A DNA stretch of 11,725 bases, from assembly GCA_022710245.1 (NCBI GenBank), contig JAKLHH010000115.1, forward strand, positions 1 through 11,725, in the 5' to 3' direction. Below are positions 7,549 to 11,725 of the stretch, piece after piece. Under the pieces are notes generated by a model that saw only the letters and a program-made list of their open reading frames with translations, did no database searches and was not told where the DNA came from. This DNA comes from Myxococcota bacterium (lineage in GTDB: Bacteria; Myxococcota; Polyangia; GCA-2747355; JAKLHH01). Every line of letters starts with the position of its first letter. Position 1 is the first letter of the stretch. The position numbers and the translations under genes were made by a program.

Positions 7549-7577
7549 TGTAGATGAAACCGTCAGATGGTTATCAA
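7549..7577 (-). promoter_or_regulatory. Candidate radA promoter (-35 TTGATA, 17 bp, -10 TCTACA)
   Basis: On the minus strand TTGATA (plus 7572-7577) matches five of six bases of the TTGACA -35 consensus. A weak -10, TCTACA (plus 7549-7554), follows after exactly 17 bp. Transcription would begin about 50 bases before the radA ATG. The block lies in the most AT-rich stretch of the window, which supports a promoter role. The -10 matches only three of six positions. Confidence 0.4.
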
Positions 7578-7586
7578 ACTTTCCGA

Positions 7587-7614
7587 TTGCCCGTCACGTT
7601 GCGGACCCTATGCT
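7587..7614 (+). promoter_or_regulatory. Candidate htpX-terC promoter (-35 TTGCCC, 16 bp, -10 TATGCT)
   Basis: TTGCCC at 7587-7592 and TATGCT at 7609-7614 are separated by 16 bp, and the htpX ATG follows 31 bases later with a good ribosome site. The -35 lies 9 bp from the -35 of the radA candidate, giving back-to-back divergent promoters. No recognisable heat-shock (sigma-32-type) or CpxR-like site was seen by eye, though htpX is stress-induced in E. coli. Confidence 0.42.
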
Positions 7615-7645
7615 TCTTACCCGTGATGGCAACAAGGAGCGCACC

Positions 7646-8581
7646 ATGACGAACCTCCCGGCCCGACCAGGGCTCTCCAACCAGCTGAAGACCGTGCTCC
7701 TGCTCGGCCTGCTCTCGGCCATGCTGGTCGGCGTGGGCGGGCTGCTCTCGCCGAGGTACCTCTGGCTCTTCGGCGCGCTCGCGGTGCTGATGAACCTCGG
7801 CGCCTACTTCTTCTCCGACCGCATCGTCCTCGCCATGCACCGGGCGCGGGACCTGCCGCAGGCCGAGGCGCCGGAGCTGCACGCGATGGTCGCCGAGCTC
7901 TCCGCCCGCGCCGGGATCCCCAGGCCCCGCGTGGTGGTCATCCCGGAGGCGCAGCCGAACGCCTTCGCCACTGGCCGCGACCCCGCGCACGGCGTGGTGG
8001 CCTTCACCGAGGGGATCCTGAGGCTCCTCCCGCCGCGCGAGCTGCGCGGCGTGCTCGCCCACGAGCTCGCGCACATCCGCAACCGGGACATCCTGGTCTC
8101 CTCCATCGCGGCGGCGGTCGGCACGCTGATCACCTACCTCGCGCAGAGCGCGGGGCTCTCCGCCCTGAGCCACCGCGAGGGCGAGGAGGGCGAGGGCGGC
8201 GGCTCGCTCCTCGGCGGGCTCCTGCTGGCGGTCACCGCGCCGGTCGCGGCGACCCTGGTCCAGCTCGGCATCTCGCGCTCGCGCGAGTACCTGGCCGACG
8301 AGACGGCGGCGCGCCTGACCGGCGACCCCGAGGCGCTCGCCCGCGCGCTCGAGCGGCTCCACCAGGGCGCCGAGGCGATCCCGGCCGAGCCCGCGCCGGC
8401 CACGGCGAGCCTCTTCATCGTCAACCCCTTCGCGGGGAGCGGCGGGCTCCTGCGCTGGTTCTCCACCCACCCGCCGATGGAGGAGCGCGTCGCCCGGCTG
8501 CGCGAGATGGCCGCGCGCGGTGACGGCTCGCGGCGCGTGATCACGGCGCGGTCGCTGCGCGACCTGCTGGGGAGCTGGTGA
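7646..8581 (+). CDS. htpX: Membrane zinc metalloprotease HtpX (M48 family)
   Basis: HtpX is an inner-membrane zinc protease that cleaves misfolded or damaged membrane proteins, working alongside FtsH. The protein is 311 residues, slightly longer than E. coli HtpX (293). Two hydrophobic helices sit at about 14-34 and 37-56. The active-site HELAH (139-143, zinc ligands H139 and H143, catalytic E140) lies in GVLAHELAHIRNRD, and the third ligand is E214 in SREYLADE (212-219). PNAFATG (104-110) and the C-terminal STHPPMEERVARL (273-285) are family signatures. Helices around 148-168 and 187-206 complete the membrane part. An acidic Gly/Glu loop (177-187) lies between them. The frame is open further upstream, but the ATG at 7646 has AAGGAG (7634-7639) at 6 bases and begins where family homology begins, so it is the start. 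Its stop overlaps the terC-like start. Confidence 0.95.
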   Translation: MTNLPARPGLSNQLKTVLLLGLLSAMLVGVGGLLSPRYLWLFGALAVLMNLGAYFFSDRIVLAMHRARDLPQAEAPELHAMVAELSARAGIPRPRVVVIPEAQPNAFATGRDPAHGVVAFTEGILRLLPPRELRGVLAHELAHIRNRDILVSSIAAAVGTLITYLAQSAGLSALSHREGEEGEGGGSLLGGLLLAVTAPVAATLVQLGISRSREYLADETAARLTGDPEALARALERLHQGAEAIPAEPAPATASLFIVNPFAGSGGLLRWFSTHPPMEERVARLREMAARGDGSRRVITARSLRDLLGSW

Positions 8582-8583
8582 TG
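8571..8583 (+). promoter_or_regulatory. Ribosome site and TGATG stop-start overlap coupling htpX to terC
   Basis: GGAG (8571-8574; GGGGAG from 8569) lies inside the end of htpX, 6 bases before ATG 8581-8583. The htpX stop TGA (8579-8581) shares one base with that ATG. An in-frame GTG at 8578 is only 3 bases from the ribosome site, so ATG 8581 is preferred. The arrangement predicts translational coupling. Confidence 0.75.
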
Positions 8584-9555
8584 AGCGCGTCCGTGGCGAT
8601 CAGCCCGCTCGTCTGGGGCGGCTTCCTCCTCTTCATCCTGCTCATGCTCGCGCTCGACCTCGGCGTCTTCCACCGCCGGGCCCACGTCATCCGGATGGGC
8701 GAGGCGGCGATCTGGAGCGCCGTCTGGATCAGCCTCGCGCTCCTCTTCAACCTCGGGGTCTACCTCTGGCTCGGCCCGCAGAAGGCGCTGGAGTTCGGCA
8801 CCGCCTACCTGGTCGAGAAGGCGCTCAGCGTCGACAACATCTTCGTCTTCGTGATCATCTTCAGCACCTTCGCGGTGCCCGCCGTGGCGCAGCACCGGGT
8901 GCTCTTCTGGGGCGTGCTCGGGGCGCTGGTCATGCGCGGCGCCTTCATCTTCGCCGGCGGCGCCTTCCTGGAGGCGTTCCACTGGGCCATCTACATCCTC
9001 GGCGGGGTGCTGGTCCTCACCGGGATCAAGCTGATGCGCAGCCGGCACGAGGAGCCGCACCCGGAGCGCAACCCGGTCGTGCGCCTCGCGGGCCGCCTGC
9101 TGCCGGTGGCCACCGACGCGGGGCCGCAGCCGCACTTCGTGGTCCGCCGCGCCGGCCGCTGGCTCGCCACGCCGCTCCTCCTCGCCCTCATCGCCGTCGA
9201 GGTGACCGACCTCATCTTCGCGGTGGACTCCATCCCGGCCGTCTTTGCCATCTCGCGCGACCCCTTCATCGTCTTCACCTCGAACATCTTCGCCATCCTC
9301 GGGCTGCGCTCGCTCTACTTCCTCCTCGCCGGCCTCGTCCGCAAGCTCGTCTATTTGAAGACCGGCCTCTCCCTGATCCTCATCTTCGTCGGGGTCAAGA
9401 TGACGCTGGTCGACCTCTACAAGATCCCGGTCGGCGTCTCGCTGGCCGTCATCGCGGTCATCCTCGCGGCGGCGATCCTCCTCTCCCTGCGCAAGACCCG
9501 GCGCGACGCCCGGCTCCCGGCGCAGCGGGGCGAGGCGCCAGAGGCGACCGGCTGA
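8581..9555 (+). CDS. TerC/Alx-family integral membrane protein (probable Mn2+ exporter)
   Basis: The protein has 324 residues, typical of the Alx/TerC group, with about eight to nine membrane helices. TerC-family proteins in E. coli (Alx) and Bacillus (TerC/MeeF, YkoY) are linked to manganese export and to metal loading of secreted proteins. The family's two acidic intramembrane motifs are present: VEKALSVDNIFVF (78-90, with E79, D85, N86) and EVTDLIFAVDSIPAVFAIS (207-225, with D210, D216), followed by FTSNIFAILGLRSLYF (232-247). A polar cytoplasmic loop spans about 152-195, and a basic tail follows residue 303. It overlaps htpX by one base and is likely co-expressed with it. No yybP-ykoY riboswitch is apparent, as the gene has no leader of its own. 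No ter tellurite-resistance genes are near, so tellurite resistance is unlikely to be the role. Confidence 0.93.
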   Translation: MSASVAISPLVWGGFLLFILLMLALDLGVFHRRAHVIRMGEAAIWSAVWISLALLFNLGVYLWLGPQKALEFGTAYLVEKALSVDNIFVFVIIFSTFAVPAVAQHRVLFWGVLGALVMRGAFIFAGGAFLEAFHWAIYILGGVLVLTGIKLMRSRHEEPHPERNPVVRLAGRLLPVATDAGPQPHFVVRRAGRWLATPLLLALIAVEVTDLIFAVDSIPAVFAISRDPFIVFTSNIFAILGLRSLYFLLAGLVRKLVYLKTGLSLILIFVGVKMTLVDLYKIPVGVSLAVIAVILAAAILLSLRKTRRDARLPAQRGEAPEATG

Positions 9556-9604
9556 GCGCCCGCCGCGCGCCGCCCACTCTCCGCCGGCCCGCCGCGTCCG
9601 TCAC

Positions 9605-9613
9605 TGCTAGCCT
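9605..9613 (+). promoter_or_regulatory. Candidate extended -10 element for the DUF72 gene
   Basis: TGC-TAGCCT fits an extended -10 (TGn then TANNCT), placed 21 bases before the DUF72 ATG. No -35 resembling TTGACA is seen 16-18 bp upstream. It resembles the TATGCT and TACGCT elements before htpX and before the secreted protein gene. The call rests mainly on that similarity and position. Confidence 0.3.
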
Positions 9614-9621
9614 CTAGACAG

Positions 9622-9633
9622 AAGGGGGGGGAG
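9622..9633 (+). promoter_or_regulatory. Ribosome site made of AA + G8 run directly abutting the DUF72 ATG
   Basis: The purine block AAGGGGGGGGAG reaches right up to the ATG at 9634. The eight-G homopolymer (9624-9631) gives several possible pairing registers with 16S rRNA. A change in run length would alter the spacing without shifting the frame. Confidence 0.6.
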
Positions 9634-10365
9634 ATGGACCTCGTCGTCGGCTGCAGCGGCTTCAGCTACAGGGAGTGGAAGGGGAGCTTCTACCCGGAGA
9701 AGCTCCCGGCGGCGGCGATGCTGCGCTTCTACGCCGAGCGCCTGCCCGCGGTGGAGATCAACAGCACCTTCTACCGGATGCCCTCGCCGGCCACGCTGGC
9801 GCGCTGGCGCGAGGAGGTGCCGCCCGGCTTCCGCTTCACGCTGAAGGCGCCGCAGCGGATCACCCACGTCGCGCGGCTCGCCGGCGCGGAGGACGCGATC
9901 CGCACCTTCCTCGAGGTCTCCTCGGTGCTCGGCCCGCAGCGCGGCCCGCTCCTCTTCCAGCTCCCGCCCAGCCTGCGCAAGGACCTGCAGCTCCTCGAGA
10001 GCTTCCTCGACGCGCTGCCGCCCGGCGCGCAGGTCGCGCTCGAGCTCCGCCACCCGAGCTGGCACGACGAGGAGGTGGGCGCGCTGCTGCGGCGGCGCCA
10101 GGTCGCGCTCTGCGTCGCCGACACCGACGAGGCGCCGGCGACAGGCCCGCTCACGGCCACCGCGAGCTGGGGCTACCTGCGCCTGCGCCGGCGAGACTAC
10201 GACGAGGCGGCGCTCCTCGCCTGGCGCGAGCGGATCGCGGCGCAGCCCTGGCGCGAGGCCTTCGTCTACTTCAAGCACGAGGAGCGCGGCGCGGCGCCGG
10301 CCTTCGCGCTCGGCCTCCTCGGGCTCCACGCCGAGGCCAGCCGCGAGCGCCGCCGCGGCGCCTGA
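9634..10365 (+). CDS. DUF72 (YecE-like) family protein
   Basis: The protein has 243 residues, the normal length for DUF72, a TIM-barrel family with no established biochemical role. Family marks: GCSGFSYREWKGSFYPEKLP (6-25), AVEINSTFYRMPS (39-51), FRFTLKAPQRITH (67-79), FQLPPSLRKD (108-117), VALELRHPSWHDEEV (134-148), LCVADTDEAP (159-168), GYLRLRRRDY (180-189) and YFKHEERG (212-219). It is cytoplasmic, with no signal peptide or membrane helix. Its ATG follows a G-rich ribosome site; upstream is 78 bp without a gene after the terC-like gene. It probably has its own promoter. The stop codon lies in a perfect 10-bp tandem duplication. DUF72 neighbours vary, so context gives no function here. Confidence 0.94.
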   Translation: MDLVVGCSGFSYREWKGSFYPEKLPAAAMLRFYAERLPAVEINSTFYRMPSPATLARWREEVPPGFRFTLKAPQRITHVARLAGAEDAIRTFLEVSSVLGPQRGPLLFQLPPSLRKDLQLLESFLDALPPGAQVALELRHPSWHDEEVGALLRRRQVALCVADTDEAPATGPLTATASWGYLRLRRRDYDEAALLAWRERIAAQPWREAFVYFKHEERGAAPAFALGLLGLHAEASRERRRGA

Positions 10366-10376
10366 CGGCGCCTGAC
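10357..10376 (+). repeat. Perfect 10-bp tandem duplication containing the DUF72 stop codon
   Basis: GGCGCCTGAC occurs at 10357-10366 and again at 10367-10376 with no gap. The TGA in the first copy (10363-10365) is the DUF72 stop. The second TGA is in a different frame because the period is 10. Confidence 0.85.
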
Positions 10377-10384
10377 CGGGGCCC

Positions 10385-10414
10385 TTGTGACGGGGAGGCG
10401 CGGTCCGCTACGCT
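10385..10414 (+). promoter_or_regulatory. Candidate promoter of the secreted protein gene (TTGTGA, 18 bp, TACGCT)
   Basis: TTGTGA (10385-10390) and TACGCT (10409-10414) are separated by 18 bp and end 20 bases before the ATG. The intervening spacer is very GC-rich. The -35 matches four of six consensus bases. Confidence 0.4.
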
Positions 10415-10434
10415 GAGCCGGCAAGGAGGCTCGG

Positions 10435-11725
10435 ATGGCGTTCTGCCGGCTCGCCCTGCTCGCCCCGCTCGGGCTCGCGCTCCTGGCCGCGCCCGCCGCG
10501 CGCTCCGACACCATCGGCGAGCGGACCGTGGTCCTCGACAGCGGGGGCAAGATCCTCTCCTGGCTGCCGCAGGAGCGCGCCTACGCCGAGGTGCTCAAGC
10601 GCACCGTGCAGGGCTGGCTGCAGACGGTGCCGCGGGACGCGAAGACCGGCCTCAAGCTCTACCTCCTCTACTCCAACATCGACCCCAAGACCAAGGCGCC
10701 GGCGAACTGGATCCACAACCCGGCGGGTCTCTACGCGATGATGGCGGACAGCGCGGTCCTCTACTACGCCTACTCGGGCGACCGCGCCTTCGTCGACTCG
10801 GTCAAGGAGGTCCTCGACTACCAGCTGCAGCACGGGCTGACGCCGGCGGGCTGGCTCTGGCCGCGGGTCCCCTACGCCTGCGCCGAGGGCGGGGACACCG
10901 AGTACCACGGCGCCAGCCGCCCCGACGGCGTCGGCGACGGCGACGGGGTGATCGAGCCCGACAAGGTGGGTGAGCTGGGCTTCGGCTGGCTGCGCTTCTT
11001 CGAGCTCACCGGCGAGACGCGCTACCGCGACGCGGCCATCGCCGCGGCCGACGCGCTCGCGGCGCGGGTCTCGGCCGGCGACGCCACCCACTCCCCCTGG
11101 CCGTTCCGCGTCCACGCCCAGACCGGCGTGGTCGTCGAGGACGGCTGCGCGCACGTGGTGGGCGCGCTGGCGCTCTTCGACGAGCTGCTCCGCCTCAAGC
11201 TCGGCTCCACCGCGGCCTACCAGAGCGCGCGCCAGCTCGCCTGGAGCTGGCTCCTCGCCCACCCGCTGAAGAGCCACGCCTGGACGCGCTACTTCGAGGA
11301 CATGGTGATCGACGACGGCTCGAACCTGAACCAGTACGTGGCCGGGCAGACCGCGCGCTACCTCCTCGAGCACCCTGAGCTCGATCCGGCCTGGGAGGCG
11401 CACGCGCGGGGCATCGTCGCCTGGATCAAGGCCACCTTCGGCGGCGAGCAGCACGGCGCCACGGTGGTCTCGGAGCAGTCGATCTTCAAGTACGAGATGG
11501 GGAGCCACACGGCGCGCTACGGCGCGCTGCAGGCGCTCCTCCACGAGCGCGCCGGCGAGGCGAGCGGCAAGGAGGTCGCCTTCCGGGCGCTCAACTGGGC
11601 GAGCTACATGCTGCTCGACGACGGCATGGTCCTCGACGGGGTCGGCCCCCAGCTGAACCACGTCTGGTTCACCGACGGCTACGGCGACTACCTCCGCCAC
11701 TACCTGATCGCGCTGGCCGCGGTGC
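10435..11725 (+). CDS. Secreted protein, probable alpha/alpha-barrel (six-hairpin glycosidase-like), 3'-truncated
   Basis: The frame runs 430 codons from ATG 10435 to the window edge with no stop. The start is well supported by AAGGAGG (10423-10429) 5 bases upstream. Residues 1 to about 24 are a Sec signal peptide: basic start, LALLAPLGLALLAAP core, small residues before SDT. C4 precedes the core and is not a lipobox. The mature part alternates amphipathic helices rich in Trp and Tyr with short loops: NPAGLYAMMADSAVLYYAYSGD (starting at 95), VGELGFGWLRFFELTGETRYRDAA (starting at 178), CAHVVGALALFDELLRLKLG (238-257), SEQSIFKYEMGSHTARYGAL (346-365). This pattern is that of (alpha/alpha)6 barrels in secreted glycosidases and epimerases. 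An acidic loop DGVGDGDGVIEPDKVGE (164-180) could bind calcium. Acidic candidates such as D293 and D294 cannot be assigned as catalytic. I do not recognise a precise family. It forms a unit separate from DUF72. Confidence 0.8.
   Translation, partial: MAFCRLALLAPLGLALLAAPAARSDTIGERTVVLDSGGKILSWLPQERAYAEVLKRTVQGWLQTVPRDAKTGLKLYLLYSNIDPKTKAPANWIHNPAGLYAMMADSAVLYYAYSGDRAFVDSVKEVLDYQLQHGLTPAGWLWPRVPYACAEGGDTEYHGASRPDGVGDGDGVIEPDKVGELGFGWLRFFELTGETRYRDAAIAAADALAARVSAGDATHSPWPFRVHAQTGVVVEDGCAHVVGALALFDELLRLKLGSTAAYQSARQLAWSWLLAHPLKSHAWTRYFEDMVIDDGSNLNQYVAGQTARYLLEHPELDPAWEAHARGIVAWIKATFGGEQHGATVVSEQSIFKYEMGSHTARYGALQALLHERAGEASGKEVAFRALNWASYMLLDDGMVLDGVGPQLNHVWFTDGYGDYLRHYLIALAAV

Noticed and set aside
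6122..7549. A minus-strand frame overlapping radA in another register, with an upstream ATG
   Set aside because: Only the register ending at 6145 has the zinc finger, Walker motifs and Lon-like domain. This one is Arg/Ala/Pro-rich noise.
7205..7645. An N-terminal extension of htpX from an ATG at 7205
   Set aside because: The extra ~147 codons are antisense to radA and cross the promoter region. Homology and a good AAGGAG site both point to ATG 7646.
8541..8600. A yybP-ykoY manganese riboswitch before the terC-like gene
   Set aside because: There is no leader: the gene begins within the htpX stop codon, so there is no room for the riboswitch.
8581..9555. Tellurite-resistance operon
   Set aside because: Only a TerC-family protein is present, without TerA, TerB, TerD or TerZ-type neighbours. 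The sequence fits the Alx/Mn-export type.

Overview
The window is a very GC-rich (by eye well above 70 % G+C), densely coded piece of a Gram-negative (diderm) bacterial chromosome. An outer-membrane TolC-type channel and Sec signal peptides support the diderm assignment. Strong G/C third-position bias and the style of the proteins suggest a myxobacterium-like or other former-deltaproteobacterial lineage. That placement is an impression only: there is no rRNA or other phylogenetic marker to settle it. I see no RNA genes, insertion sequences, prophage genes, CRISPR arrays or origin in the window.

Layout. (1) Positions 2-3736, plus strand: a tripartite drug-efflux operon, with the 3' part of an EmrA/HlyD membrane fusion protein, a complete EmrB-type MFS pump, and a complete TolC-family outer-membrane channel. 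(2) Positions 3737-3974: a 238-bp non-coding gap between convergent genes. It holds a 24-bp imperfect tandem repeat, small dyads and a G-quadruplex-like motif on the minus strand. (3) Positions 3975-7488, minus strand: radA (Sms) followed 106 bp downstream by a large membrane protein that joins a GT-C/PMT-like glycosyltransferase region to C-terminal TPRs. (4) Positions 7489-7645: a short, relatively AT-rich divergent promoter region between radA and htpX. (5) Positions 7646-9555, plus strand: htpX (membrane zinc protease) and a TerC-family membrane protein, overlapping by one base at TGATG and so probably translationally coupled. (6) Positions 9634-10365: a DUF72 (YecE-like) protein. (7) Positions 10435-11725: a secreted protein with an alpha/alpha-barrel look, running off the 3' edge and not assigned to a precise family.

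How the genes work together: EmrA-EmrB-TolC should form one envelope-spanning drug exporter. HtpX and TerC form a membrane-protein quality control and metal (probably Mn) handling pair. RadA is a housekeeping recombination/repair helicase, and its association with the glycosyltransferase gene may be only positional. The remaining genes look like single-gene units with their own promoters.

Most of the window is ordinary housekeeping and efflux content, and I do not see a clear new multi-gene system. The points most worth checking are: the unassigned secreted protein; RadA's shortened first zinc knuckle (CxC instead of CxxC); the GT-C/TPR fusion; the htpX-terC coupling; and a recurrent oddity in which short direct repeats include or abut the stop codon of three separate genes (tolC-like, radA, DUF72).
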